Positions 1-9,395 of a DNA stretch of 25,990 nucleotides are shown one piece after another. The translations under genes and the position numbers were made by a program. The DNA comes from Leadbetterella sp031420365 (lineage in GTDB: Bacteria; Bacteroidota; Bacteroidia; Cytophagales; Spirosomataceae). The notes beneath the pieces were generated by a model. That model was not told the origin of the DNA and did no database searches. It worked only from the letters and a program-made list of their open reading frames with translations. How positions within the stretch are numbered: position 1 is the first letter of the stretch; every line of letters starts with the position of its first letter. The stretch lies in NCBI GenBank assembly GCA_031420365.1, contig JANOMP010000364.1:1-25990 (forward strand), written 5' to 3'.

Positions 1-137
1 AATGAGTAAATTTTATTTGTCGAAATTAAGTTACTTAAATCCATTCCAAATCTTGAATTTAAAAAGAAATCATTTTACAAATTGACAGCTAAATTAATTA
101 GCTTTAAATCAAAATAGTAATAATTATTTCAATTTGT

Positions 138-168
138 TTTGAGCCAAAATATTTTAAGTGTAATTTTG
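138..168 (+). promoter_or_regulatory. Promoter of xylA (Bacteroidota type)
   Basis: TTTG at 138-141 and TAATTTTG at 161-168 are separated by 19 nt. This fits the Bacteroidota housekeeping promoter consensus TTTG-(19-21)-TAnnTTTG. It would place transcription start near 172-176, about 30 nt before the xylA ATG. It is the cleanest two-box promoter seen in the window. Bases 1-137 are A/T-rich and hold no other recognisable feature. Confidence 0.6.
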
Positions 169-205
169 ACATTTAATAAAAAGATAATTCTTAAATAAAA
201 ATATT

Positions 206-1546
206 ATGTCTAATTTGAAAATCACGCTAGGGGATAAAGAGTATTTCCCTTTTGTAAAAGAAGCAATCCCATTTGAGGGTCGGGAGTCGGATAATCCGAT
301 GGCATTTAAGTTTTACGATGAAAACCGCCTAGTGGGAGGTAAAACTATGCGGGAGCATTTACGTTTTGCAATATCGTATTGGCATACTTTCTGTGGCACA
401 GGTGGCGATCCCTTCGGACCCGGAACAAAGGTTTTTCCTTGGGATAAAAATGCAAATGCCTTACAAGCCGCTCACGATAAAATGGATGCAGCATTTGAGT
501 TTTTTACTAAACTAGGCACTGATTATTGGTGTTTTCATGATGTTGATATGTCGCCAGAGGGGAGTTCGCTTGCTGAATACGAGAGTAATTTGTCGAAAAT
601 AGTAGCTTATGCAGATGAAAAACAAAAAGCGAGTGGTGCAAAATTACTTTGGGGAACGGCCAATTTGTTTTCGAATCCCAGATATATGAATGGAGCCTCT
701 ACAAACCCGAATTTTGATGTTGTTGCTCACGCCGGTTTACAAGTAAAAAATTGTATTGATGCTACAATTGCTTTAGGTGGTCAAGGATATACGTTTTGGG
801 GAGGGAGAGAAGGCTACATGTCTTTGCTAAATACCAAAACCAAAAAAGAGCTAGACCACATGGGCCAATTTTTAAGAACTGCGAGAGATTATGGTAGAAG
901 AAATGGATTCAATGGTACTTTTTATATCGAGCCTAAGCCTGCTGAGCCTTCGAAACACCAGTATGATTTTGATGCTCAAACTGTAATTGGATTTTTAAAA
1001 GCACAAGGATTAGATAAAGATTTTGGATTAAATATAGAAGTAAATCATGCTACATTGGCTGGGCATACTTTTTCTCATGAGTTACAAATGGCGGCAGATG
1101 CCGGCATGTTGGCTTCCATTGATGCTAACAGAGGGGATTACCAGAATGGCTGGGACACAGATCAGTTTCCTGTGGATGTATTTGAACTGTCTGAAGCAAT
1201 GCTTATTATTCTGGAAAACGGTGGATTTAAAACTGGAGGAATAAATTTCGATGCTAAAACTCGTAGAAATTCAACAGATCTTGAAGATATTTTTATAGCT
1301 CACATTGGAGGAATGGATGTGTTTGCAAGAGCTCTTTTGGTGGCAAATGATATTCTAACTAAATCAAAATATTCTAAAATAAGAGACGATAGATATGCTT
1401 CATTTAATACTGGAAATGGAGCAAAATTTGAAAATGGAGAATTAAGTCTGGAAGATTTAGCAAAGATAGCAAAAGAGGTAGGAGAGCCCACTCAAATTAG
1501 TGGAAAACAGGAATTAATGGAAATGATTATTAATCAATATATTTGA
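206..1546 (+). CDS. xylA: Xylose isomerase
   Basis: The 446-residue product is a full-length xylose isomerase, interconverting D-xylose and D-xylulose in the cytoplasm as the entry to the pentose phosphate pathway. Family motifs are present in order: FHDVDMSPEG (active-site histidine), WGGREGY, the metal-ligand segment YIEPKPAEPSKHQYDFD, NHATLAGHTFSHEL, and DANRGDYQNGWDTDQFP. The length is close to the 440 residues of the E. coli enzyme. The ATG follows an A/T-rich leader and a good Bacteroidota promoter, and a strong terminator follows the gene, so it looks monocistronic. No xylulokinase, xylose transporter or regulator is in the window, so a partner would have to lie upstream or elsewhere. 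Recognition is by several conserved motifs and is secure. Confidence 0.97.
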   Translation: MSNLKITLGDKEYFPFVKEAIPFEGRESDNPMAFKFYDENRLVGGKTMREHLRFAISYWHTFCGTGGDPFGPGTKVFPWDKNANALQAAHDKMDAAFEFFTKLGTDYWCFHDVDMSPEGSSLAEYESNLSKIVAYADEKQKASGAKLLWGTANLFSNPRYMNGASTNPNFDVVAHAGLQVKNCIDATIALGGQGYTFWGGREGYMSLLNTKTKKELDHMGQFLRTARDYGRRNGFNGTFYIEPKPAEPSKHQYDFDAQTVIGFLKAQGLDKDFGLNIEVNHATLAGHTFSHELQMAADAGMLASIDANRGDYQNGWDTDQFPVDVFELSEAMLIILENGGFKTGGINFDAKTRRNSTDLEDIFIAHIGGMDVFARALLVANDILTKSKYSKIRDDRYASFNTGNGAKFENGELSLEDLAKIAKEVGEPTQISGKQELMEMIINQYI

Positions 1547-1577
1547 AATAATTTATCAGATTAAGAAAAATTGCTAG

Positions 1578-1612
1578 CGGTCTTCTCTTTTTTGAGGGGG
1601 CCGTTTTTTTTT
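1578..1612 (+). terminator. Rho-independent terminator after xylA
   Basis: A 10-bp stem pairs 1578-1587 (CGGTCTTCTC) with 1594-1603 (GAGGGGGCCG), including some G-U pairs, around a six-base T loop. Nine T residues follow at 1604-1612. It lies 32 nt after the xylA stop and separates xylA from tamB. Confidence 0.85.
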
Positions 1613-1701
1613 ATAAGATGTTGTCACTTGTTTTTGTGACCTTTATATCGGAAATATTGCCGCAGTTAAATCGTTAAGTTAAGATAATTGAGCTTTTTGG
1701 T

Positions 1702-1709
1702 TATTTTTG
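1702..1709 (+). promoter_or_regulatory. Putative -7 box upstream of tamB
   Basis: TATTTTTG matches the Bacteroidota -7 consensus TAnnTTTG and lies 35 nt before the tamB ATG, after the xylA terminator. No clear TTTG -33 element lies at 19-21 nt upstream, so the call rests on one box and its position. Confidence 0.4.
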
Positions 1710-1744
1710 TATTTAAAAATCTTCCATGACTAAGAGCATTCTGA

Positions 1745-4700
1745 ATGAAGGAGAAAATTATTAAAACAAGTTTTAAGATTTTAGCTATTGTATTTTCTAC
1801 TTTGGTTGTTTTTTCGTGTATTTTATATTTTTATTTTTCAAGTGTTTCAGGCCAAAAAACCTTAAGTAATCTTGTTGTTTCTACTTTATCAAAAAAATTA
1901 AACACGCCAGTTTTAGGTCAAATTTCCTATAAATTCCCTGATTGGATTCAAATAGGTAATTTACTAATTAAAGATAAAAAAGGGGATACTTTGGTTTTTT
2001 CAAAAAAAGCCTACATTGCCATAAAAATGTGGGATGCTGTAGATAAAAAGTTAAATATTACAGATATTCATTTTGAAAATATCTTTATAAATGTTAATCG
2101 GCATTCTGATAAATTTAATTATCAGTTTATTTTGGACACTTTTAAAGGAGATACCTTAAATGTAAAAAACAAAGGTTCGTTTGCCTATCATTTAGATAAA
2201 ATAAAGATTCATAATCTTAAATTAAATTATTCTGATAGTAAAGCTGGACATAAAATTTTTGCTTTTCTTAAAGATGCGTCAACTGGTTTTGAAGTATTAA
2301 ATCCTGATAAAAGTGTTTACAAACTAAATGATATTGTTGCTGTTGGCCTTGACTTAAAAGGGGAAATTGGGCAAAATAAGAAAGAGAATTCTAAGCCTAA
2401 AAATGAATTAGATTTTATGTTTAGAAACTTGATTTTAAATGAAGTAGCATGGGATTTTAAAATTGCTCAAAACGCCGTTAAAGCAAAAGGCGTATTTTTA
2501 GATATTAAGCCAGAAGTCTTTGACATAAAGAACACTATTTTTGCGTTTAAAAAAATCAAATTTTCTGCTCAAGTATTTAACTATCAACAATTTCCTTTAG
2601 CTAGAGCGATAGAAAATCAGATAAATTTTAACAATCTGGGGATTGAAAAGTTAGGCGTATTGCTTAATAATGTCAAACTTTCTAAAGATGGTTTCTTTGG
2701 AAAATTAACTACAGTTCATGCTACAGAAAAAAATGGATGGACTTTAAAATCTGCAGAATCAGAAATCTCAATTGTTGGAAACCAAGTCGAATTAAAAAGG
2801 CTAAGGGTTAAGGTAAACAACACGCAGATATTTGCCAATTTGAAGCTAAATGTTGACAGTTCCAATATAGAGAACAGTGTTTTTAAAATTGAATTAGCTG
2901 AAAGTAAAATTGCTGTAAAAGACGCCTTTGTTTTCAATCAAGAACTAAATTTCAATGCGTTTTTAAAGAAACTTGAAAATGAAAATATTTTCGTAGAAGG
3001 AAAAGCGGAGGGAAATATCAAAAATATTTTATTAAATAAATTTATCCTAAAGGCACCAAAAACTACGCAAATACATCTTAAGGGAAATGTTTCAAATCTT
3101 AACGATCCTATTTTTAATCTAAAAATTGTTGCGTTTAGTACCTCGAAAAAGGATATATATCATTTAATTCCTGCTTCAAAAATGCCTTCAAATATTTCTT
3201 TTCCAGATAGAATGTTTTTTGATGGCTATTTGAAAGGGAGCATGGGAAGTTTGTATCTAAATGTGAATGCAAAAACAGAACAAGGAAGTGTCAATACAGT
3301 GGCTCATATTTATAATTTAGGTACATCCAAGACTCTAAAGTACACTGGCAAAATTGACTTTAAACAGTTTAATACAGGTTTTTTTATACAAAAACCAGAA
3401 CTTGGCCAAACTTCTGGTAGCCTAGCTTTTGATGGCTCTGGTTTAGATTCAAAAAGCTTAAAATTAAATTTGAACGGAAAAATAGATGAGCTTAATTATC
3501 AAAATAAAATCTATCATGCTATTGAATTTAATGGTTTATTAAATAATCAGGTTTTTGTTGCGAAATTAAACATTGACGACTCCTCGGCTCAACTTAAATG
3601 GGATGGGAAAATTGATTTTTCGAAGCCAGAATTTGCTATTTCAGGTTCATCTACTATTGCCTCTGTAAATCTTAAAGAATTGGGATTTATTAGGGAGAAT
3701 ATAGAAGTACGAGGCGAAATGGATATTAAAGAGTTTAAATTAGATTTTAAAGATCCAAGAGTTCTGGTGACTGGAAAAAATATTAGTATTTATAAAGACG
3801 ATAAATTGTATCCTATTGGTGATTTAAAGATAGAAACCAGTAGTGAAGGTGATAAAAGTACCATAGATTTAGAAACATCTTTTATGAAGTTTTCGGCAGG
3901 AGGAAATTTTGATTATTCACAACTTAAAGATGTTATTTTGACAGAAATAAATCATTATTTTAATATTCCAGATTATAAGCCACTGATTTCTAGCAAACCT
4001 TATCTTTTTAATGTAAATGGGAAGATTCAATATGATCCAATTTTTAAAGCGTTTTTGCCTGACATTCATGGATTTGCGCCCATTAGTGTTCAAACCTTAC
4101 TTCGATCAGAAGGTAATATTCCGATTTTAGGAAAGATAAGTATTCCTTATTTATTATATGATTCAATAAAGATTTATAACACAAGTTTCGATTATTTTGG
4201 AGATAGACAATCTTTAAAATATTTTCTTAAGTCAGAACAAATTTCTAATGTGTCATATAGAGTAAGAAATGCCACTATTGACGGAAAATTAGAGGGAAAT
4301 AAAGCTGATTTTAGTTTGGCTATTAAAGATTCAGTTGATTTAAATATTCATGCTTTGCACGGCTATATTCAAAATATTGATAACAAAATAAGGCTTACTT
4401 TTGATGCTTCAGGGTCAAAATTATTTTATAAGTCCTGGTCTGGAAATCCAAATGGTTATATAGATTATTCTAAAGATGGGTTTTATATTAACGACGTAAT
4501 TTTTACATCCGATAAGCAGATAGTGAGACTAAATACCATAAATGAAAAGCCAAATAGCCCTATCAAAATATTTGCCCAAAATTTAGATTTAAATTCACTT
4601 TCAAAAGCTGTTAAACAAGATTCTATTTTTATATCTGGATTTTTAGATGCTGATGTACAAATAGAAAATTATATGGACGGTCCAATTGCATTTTTTGGAG

Positions 4701-6535
4701 ATTTTAAAGTAAATAAATTTTTCTTAAATCAAATTTCTCTTGGAGAGTTTTCTGGGAATGCTAAAAATGAAGGAGTTAAAGGACTTTCTTTGCGTTCAAA
4801 CATCAAAGGTGAAAATGCCAATATTCGATTAATAGGAAATTATTCGTCAGAAAAAGAGAATGCTTTGGATTTGAAAATATTTGCTGATTCAGTAAATTCT
4901 AAAGTTTTAGAACCTTATGTGGATGGAATTTTAAATGAAGTTACTGGCAATTTTTCTGGTGAGTTTGCTGTAAAGGGCTCCGCTTCGAAACCAGATATTG
5001 GCGGTTTTGTAGTGTTGCCTAATTTCAAATTTAAATTGGTAGAAACTGGAGCTAAAATGGAACTTATAAATCAAAAAGTGATCATTAAAGATCAGAAAAT
5101 ATTGTTACAAAATATCCAATTAACCGACAACTTTAATAGTAAATTAAATCTCAATGGCTTTTTAAATATAGAAACACTTCCGAATTATTCTTATACCATC
5201 GATATAAATTCAAAAGATTTTAATTTTATTGACTCAAAATCTGGAGATAATGACCTTTTTTATGGAACTGGTTTTTTTGAAACAGATTTAAAACTAAAAG
5301 GCAAAAATTTAGATTTTGTATTATCTGGCGATGTTAAAATTGGTTCTAAAACAGATATTACTATGCTAATGCCTGACGACTCTCAACTGCCTAATGAGCT
5401 CGAGCCAATGGTAACATTTATGAATTTTAAAAATCCGGAAAAAAAAATTGCAGATATAAAGCCAAAAAATCAAAGCATAAATTTTGCAAATACATTGAAC
5501 ATAAATGTTGAGGTTAGCGATAAAGCAAAATTAAATATTTTAATGGATCAGGTGACCGGTGATTTACTAACCGTAAAGGGGGAAGGAAAATTAAATACAG
5601 GTTTTGATAACAAAGGCTCGTTGTATATTTTGGGTAGATTTGACATTAAAGAAGGAAGCTACAATCTTACTTATCAGATTATTAATAAGAAATTTATTAT
5701 TAGTGACAAAAGCAAAAGCTATATTTCTTGGTTTGGCGACCCACTTGAAGCTAATTTGTTTATTACAGCAGAACATAATTTAGGAAAGAAATCGCTTGCT
5801 AATTATCCTTTTCAATCGGAAGAATTAAAAAAATTAAAACCAAATATTCCTTTAAGAGTAGATTTAGTTTTGTCTGGAGTTTTATCTCAACCCAAAATTG
5901 ATTTTGAGTTAGTTTTGAACGAAACAGACATTGGAGCAAGTAAAGATGAGTTTCAAAAAGCTGGTTTTAAGACAATTGACGATAAAGGGATAAAAAATGA
6001 GTCAAATATAAATATTGCAAAATCTGAATTAATTAAAGACCAGTCTATTATGATTTTAATGACAGGGGCTTTTAATTTTGAAGATTTTGGAAATAAAATA
6101 GAAAGTTCAAAAAATTATGAGGACATAGCAAGACAAAAAGTAAGTGATCTTATTAGCTCGCAGTTAAATAAATATGCTGCAGGTATTATTAAAGGTATCG
6201 ATTTAGATTTAGGATTGCAATCTGGATATAATCTTGCTAATGATAGTCGAAATACCAATTTAAGCTTAGGCGTAAAAAAGAAGTTTGCCAAAGATAGACT
6301 CATTCTCTCGGTTGGCAAAAACTTTGAATTAGAAAATAAAGATTTACGGTCTTCGGAGATTTTCGATAATATTCAAGCCAATTTTATAATTACCAAAGAT
6401 GGTCGTTACAGATTAAATGTTTTTAGAAAAAACTTAAATCAAATGGTAATTGAGGGTTCGGTTATAGAAACTGGACTTGGTTTCGTTGTTGCTATTGATT
6501 ATGAAACTTGGAAAGAACTAATGAAAAAGCAATGA
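1745..6535 (+). CDS. tamB: TamB-like translocation/assembly module protein
   Basis: This very long product (1596 residues) has an N-terminal membrane anchor at about residues 8-32, rich in I, L, V and F. A long stretch of repeating beta-strand-like segments follows, rich in N, K, D and alternating hydrophobics, with recurrent 'L.L.G.I' patterns. That is typical of AsmA/TamB bridge proteins, which span the periplasm and take part in outer-membrane assembly or lipid transport. The last 400 or so residues resemble the conserved TamB/DUF490 domain, including RVDLVLSGVLSQPKIDFELV and a closing barrel-like segment. The gene ends in TGA inside the ATGA overlap with the Omp85 gene downstream, the usual partner of TamB, which supports the assignment. 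The order here is tamB then tamA, the reverse of E. coli. Family-level identity is confident; which substrate it handles cannot be read from sequence. Confidence 0.93.
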   Translation: MKEKIIKTSFKILAIVFSTLVVFSCILYFYFSSVSGQKTLSNLVVSTLSKKLNTPVLGQISYKFPDWIQIGNLLIKDKKGDTLVFSKKAYIAIKMWDAVDKKLNITDIHFENIFINVNRHSDKFNYQFILDTFKGDTLNVKNKGSFAYHLDKIKIHNLKLNYSDSKAGHKIFAFLKDASTGFEVLNPDKSVYKLNDIVAVGLDLKGEIGQNKKENSKPKNELDFMFRNLILNEVAWDFKIAQNAVKAKGVFLDIKPEVFDIKNTIFAFKKIKFSAQVFNYQQFPLARAIENQINFNNLGIEKLGVLLNNVKLSKDGFFGKLTTVHATEKNGWTLKSAESEISIVGNQVELKRLRVKVNNTQIFANLKLNVDSSNIENSVFKIELAESKIAVKDAFVFNQELNFNAFLKKLENENIFVEGKAEGNIKNILLNKFILKAPKTTQIHLKGNVSNLNDPIFNLKIVAFSTSKKDIYHLIPASKMPSNISFPDRMFFDGYLKGSMGSLYLNVNAKTEQGSVNTVAHIYNLGTSKTLKYTGKIDFKQFNTGFFIQKPELGQTSGSLAFDGSGLDSKSLKLNLNGKIDELNYQNKIYHAIEFNGLLNNQVFVAKLNIDDSSAQLKWDGKIDFSKPEFAISGSSTIASVNLKELGFIRENIEVRGEMDIKEFKLDFKDPRVLVTGKNISIYKDDKLYPIGDLKIETSSEGDKSTIDLETSFMKFSAGGNFDYSQLKDVILTEINHYFNIPDYKPLISSKPYLFNVNGKIQYDPIFKAFLPDIHGFAPISVQTLLRSEGNIPILGKISIPYLLYDSIKIYNTSFDYFGDRQSLKYFLKSEQISNVSYRVRNATIDGKLEGNKADFSLAIKDSVDLNIHALHGYIQNIDNKIRLTFDASGSKLFYKSWSGNPNGYIDYSKDGFYINDVIFTSDKQIVRLNTINEKPNSPIKIFAQNLDLNSLSKAVKQDSIFISGFLDADVQIENYMDGPIAFFGDFKVNKFFLNQISLGEFSGNAKNEGVKGLSLRSNIKGENANIRLIGNYSSEKENALDLKIFADSVNSKVLEPYVDGILNEVTGNFSGEFAVKGSASKPDIGGFVVLPNFKFKLVETGAKMELINQKVIIKDQKILLQNIQLTDNFNSKLNLNGFLNIETLPNYSYTIDINSKDFNFIDSKSGDNDLFYGTGFFETDLKLKGKNLDFVLSGDVKIGSKTDITMLMPDDSQLPNELEPMVTFMNFKNPEKKIADIKPKNQSINFANTLNINVEVSDKAKLNILMDQVTGDLLTVKGEGKLNTGFDNKGSLYILGRFDIKEGSYNLTYQIINKKFIISDKSKSYISWFGDPLEANLFITAEHNLGKKSLANYPFQSEELKKLKPNIPLRVDLVLSGVLSQPKIDFELVLNETDIGASKDEFQKAGFKTIDDKGIKNESNINIAKSELIKDQSIMILMTGAFNFEDFGNKIESSKNYEDIARQKVSDLISSQLNKYAAGIIKGIDLDLGLQSGYNLANDSRNTNLSLGVKKKFAKDRLILSVGKNFELENKDLRSSEIFDNIQANFIITKDGRYRLNVFRKNLNQMVIEGSVIETGLGFVVAIDYETWKELMKKQ

Positions 6536-8853
6536 AGATAATTTTTAAGTTTTATTGCTTTATTTCTTTAAGTTTCTGGATATTCTCTTGCCGAATAGCT
6601 AGTAAGCTACCTGAAAACGAAAAGATATATGGAGGAGCAGTAATTAATATTTTAAGAAATGATAGCCTTGAAATGATAAAACTTTCAGAACTCAATAGTC
6701 AACTTTTGGATATTACAAGACCCTTAGAAAACACCAACGTAAGAATTCCTTTCTTTGGAAAATTTCCTTATAAAGTTAGTATTTATTATGCGATAGACAA
6801 CGTTAAAAAAGGGAAAGGAATTTTATCAAAAGCGCTTAAAAGCTTTGCAGAGAAACCAGTTTTTGTAAATCGAAAAATAGTTGAAAAAAATTCTGAAAAC
6901 TTAAATGAATATTTAAAATCCAAAGGATTTTTTAGTGCTGTTGTTAAAGGAGAATTAATGGAGAAAGGTATTTTTGCGAGTACAAAATATAATATTATCC
7001 TAAATAAAAGGTCATATTTAGATACTGTTGAAGTAAATAAAGGCGATACTGATTTTGAAATTGCATTCGCCAATTCTGCAAAAAAAGGAAACTTAAAAAA
7101 AGGAGATCATTTTGATTTACAGTCTTTAAAAAACGAACGAATACGAATAGATGCTGAACTTAGAAAAAATGGGTACTATTATTTTAGTCCCGATTTAGTA
7201 AGAATTTTGGCCGATTCTTCTCAAAAGCCTTTTTCTATTAATTTGCGAATACTTCCTAAAAGTGAAATACTACCAAAGGTAAAAAAGCAATATCAGATCA
7301 ATGATATTTTCGTAAATGTAAATTCAAATAAAATTCAAGAAAAAGATACTAATTCCTTTGATTTTTTTAGAGGTTTAATTTTAGATGATCCACAAAAAAA
7401 ATATAAAGAAGCTATTTTTTTCGATGCTATTGCATTTAGACCCGGTACGCTTTACGATAGTCGGCTTCAAGATATTACCAATAATAGATTGCTAGGTCTT
7501 GGCAATTTTAAATTCATAAAAAGTAATTTTGAAGTGGTTAATCGACTTGATTCTAGTCTAATAGATATTACTTATTTTCTTCAAACTCAAAAAAGTAAAT
7601 CATTTAAAGCCGAAGCTAACGCTATCACAAGGTCTAGTGGCTTGGCGGGCTCACAAGTAAGTATAAGTTGGCAAAATATAAATACCTTTAAAGGTGCTGA
7701 ATTGCTTAGAATTTCTACACTTGGAGGTTTAGAATTACAAGTTGGAGGCGATAAAAGTGGTGCATATAGAGGAAATTATAGAGTTGGGCTAGAAAGCCAA
7801 TTAGTTTTTCCTAGATTTTTAGCTCCATTTATAAAAATTGACCCAGAAATAAGTAAAGTTTTGCCCAAAACTCAGATTAATTTAGGGTATGAAAGTTTCA
7901 TCAAAACTGGATTGTATAGCTTAAATTCTGCCAGAGCTTCAATAGGATACGCTTGGACTCGAGGAAAAGGAATTGAACACTCTTTGAAGCCCCTAAATTT
8001 GAATTTTGTAAAAGCTTCAAATATAAGTACCGTTTTTATTGATGAAATTTTTGCGGATCCTCGTTTATTAGTCATTTTAGAAAATCAGTTTGTGGCAGGC
8101 GGTAGTTATGAAATTACGCTAAGCCCAAAACAATATCATAGAGGTAGCTTTTCTTATAGAGGAAATGTGGATTTTGCGGGGAATCTGTTTGGCATTTACG
8201 ATAAAATTAGAAATAAACCTGAAAAAACGGGAAGGATATTTGGAGAATATTATTCACAATTTTTGAGAATAGAACAAGATTTTAGGTACAGAAACGACCT
8301 AAATAAAAACCTTCAGTGGGCGAATAGGGCAATAGTAGGAATAGGGGCTCCGTATGGAAACTCTTTGCAACTACCTTTTGTAAATCAGTTTTATGTGGGG
8401 GGCAATAATTCACTAAGGGCATTTAGAGCAAGAGGAGTGGGTCCGGGCACTTATGAACGAACTGGAAATCTAACAGAACAATTTTTAGGTAACAATACTG
8501 GGGATATAAAATTAGAACTAAACACTGAAATGCGATTGAAAATCAATGATTTTTTAAGTACTGCACTATTTTTAGATGCAGGAAATGTTTGGATGTTTAA
8601 AGATGAGTATATTTATGGACCTGGGTCCTTATTTTCTAAAAATTTCTATAAGGAATTGGCAATTGGAACGGGATTAGGCCTACGACTAAATTTCTCATTT
8701 ATTATTTTCAGAATTGATTTAGGCACCCCCCTTAGGAAACCTTGGCTTCCACAGAATGAAAAATGGATAATTAATCAGGTAGATCCTTTTAGTAAAGAAT
8801 GGCGAAAAGGTGGGAATTTAGTTTGGAATATTGCTATTGGTTTGCCATTTTAG
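6532..8853 (+). CDS. tamL: Omp85-family TamA/TamL outer-membrane lipoprotein
   Basis: I place the start at 6532, giving 773 residues, not at the longer in-frame ATG at 6508. The 6532 start gives an ATGA overlap with the tamB stop and begins directly with a lipoprotein signal peptide ending in FWIFSC (Cys20). After the lipobox comes the LPENEKIYGGA segment typical of Bacteroidota lipidated TamA proteins (TamL). POTRA-like repeats follow to about residue 350, then a C-terminal 16-strand-type barrel. The barrel contains GGNNSLRAFRARGVGPG, the Bacteroidota counterpart of the Omp85 loop-6 motif, and a C-terminal aromatic strand ending in GLPF. It should act in the outer membrane with TamB to insert or fold envelope components. 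The symbol tamL is used because of the lipobox; older annotation would say 'BamA/TamA family' or 'surface antigen'. Confidence 0.92.
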   Translation: MKIIFKFYCFISLSFWIFSCRIASKLPENEKIYGGAVINILRNDSLEMIKLSELNSQLLDITRPLENTNVRIPFFGKFPYKVSIYYAIDNVKKGKGILSKALKSFAEKPVFVNRKIVEKNSENLNEYLKSKGFFSAVVKGELMEKGIFASTKYNIILNKRSYLDTVEVNKGDTDFEIAFANSAKKGNLKKGDHFDLQSLKNERIRIDAELRKNGYYYFSPDLVRILADSSQKPFSINLRILPKSEILPKVKKQYQINDIFVNVNSNKIQEKDTNSFDFFRGLILDDPQKKYKEAIFFDAIAFRPGTLYDSRLQDITNNRLLGLGNFKFIKSNFEVVNRLDSSLIDITYFLQTQKSKSFKAEANAITRSSGLAGSQVSISWQNINTFKGAELLRISTLGGLELQVGGDKSGAYRGNYRVGLESQLVFPRFLAPFIKIDPEISKVLPKTQINLGYESFIKTGLYSLNSARASIGYAWTRGKGIEHSLKPLNLNFVKASNISTVFIDEIFADPRLLVILENQFVAGGSYEITLSPKQYHRGSFSYRGNVDFAGNLFGIYDKIRNKPEKTGRIFGEYYSQFLRIEQDFRYRNDLNKNLQWANRAIVGIGAPYGNSLQLPFVNQFYVGGNNSLRAFRARGVGPGTYERTGNLTEQFLGNNTGDIKLELNTEMRLKINDFLSTALFLDAGNVWMFKDEYIYGPGSLFSKNFYKELAIGTGLGLRLNFSFIIFRIDLGTPLRKPWLPQNEKWIINQVDPFSKEWRKGGNLVWNIAIGLPF

Positions 8854-8934
8854 CATATCGAATATGAAATTTTTGGTTAAAATTCTTTCCTTTTGATTTA
8901 GTTTTTTTTAATTATTAAGGTAAGATTTTAGGAA

Positions 8935-9270
8935 TTACAATTCACTAAAATCAGTTAAAAATTTCGCAAATTGGCTTTGAGTTAAAATTTCTTTTAACTC
9001 ACTTTTGTACTTTTCTTTAGTAGAATTTATTTTTGAAACTTCATTAGCCTCTTTAAGTTTCTTTATAATTTTAAGATTTACTACATTTATCATCAGTACT
9101 TTATCTAATTGAGTTTCATCTAATTCCAAAGAAGATTTCATTTTGTCAGTTAAAATTTTAGCTTCAGCTTCTGGGCTCGTGTTATTTATAGTTTTATTAT
9201 TTGAGCTCGGTGGTGAAGTAGGTCCACATGACACCAAAAAGACGATTAACACTAGGATACTATTTTTCAT
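8935..9270 (-). CDS. Small CpxP/Spy-like lipoprotein
   Basis: An upstream in-frame ATG at 9327 exists, but I choose the ATG at 9270. From there the protein (111 residues) opens directly with a lipoprotein signal peptide, MKNSILVLIVFLVSC. A short P/S/N-rich linker follows, then a helical domain with L-DETQLDKVLMIN near the start and ILTQSQFAKF near the end. Paired 'LTxxQ'-like motifs of this kind occur in small periplasmic Spy/CpxP-type proteins of Bacteroidota. It is probably a periplasm-facing lipoprotein; a chaperone or stress role is a family inference only. It is convergent with tamL, with 81 nt between the stops. It follows the metalloprotease gene on the same strand after about 125 nt, so it may have its own promoter, though none is clear. 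Confidence 0.7.
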   Translation of the reverse strand: MKNSILVLIVFLVSCGPTSPPSSNNKTINNTSPEAEAKILTDKMKSSLELDETQLDKVLMINVVNLKIIKKLKEANEVSKINSTKEKYKSELKEILTQSQFAKFLTDFSEL

Positions 9271-9395
9271 TTCATTTTGATAATTTAACTTTTTAATAAA
9301 ACTTACAAATTTGGACATACTTTTCATTCATTTATTTAATAACGATTTGTTAATTATTTAAAAATAAAGGAAAAGTAAAAAACTGTTATTTTAGG

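Noticed and set aside
1300..1491. Several short antisense ORFs inside xylA, tamB, tamL, aroB, rnr and others
   Set aside because: They lie wholly within confidently assigned genes, lack recognisable domains and are expected by chance in A/T-rich DNA.
6508..6531. The longer in-frame start of the Omp85 gene (MERTNEKA...)
   Set aside because: It places eight charged residues before the lipoprotein signal peptide. The ATG at 6532 overlaps the tamB stop as ATGA and gives a normal signal peptide.
8854..8934. A bidirectional terminator between tamL and the small lipoprotein gene
   Set aside because: No stem with convincing pairing was found in this 81-nt region.
9271..9327. The longer in-frame start of the small lipoprotein (MKSMSKFVSF...)
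   Set aside because: The ATG at 9270 begins directly with a clean lipoprotein signal peptide; the extension would bury it.
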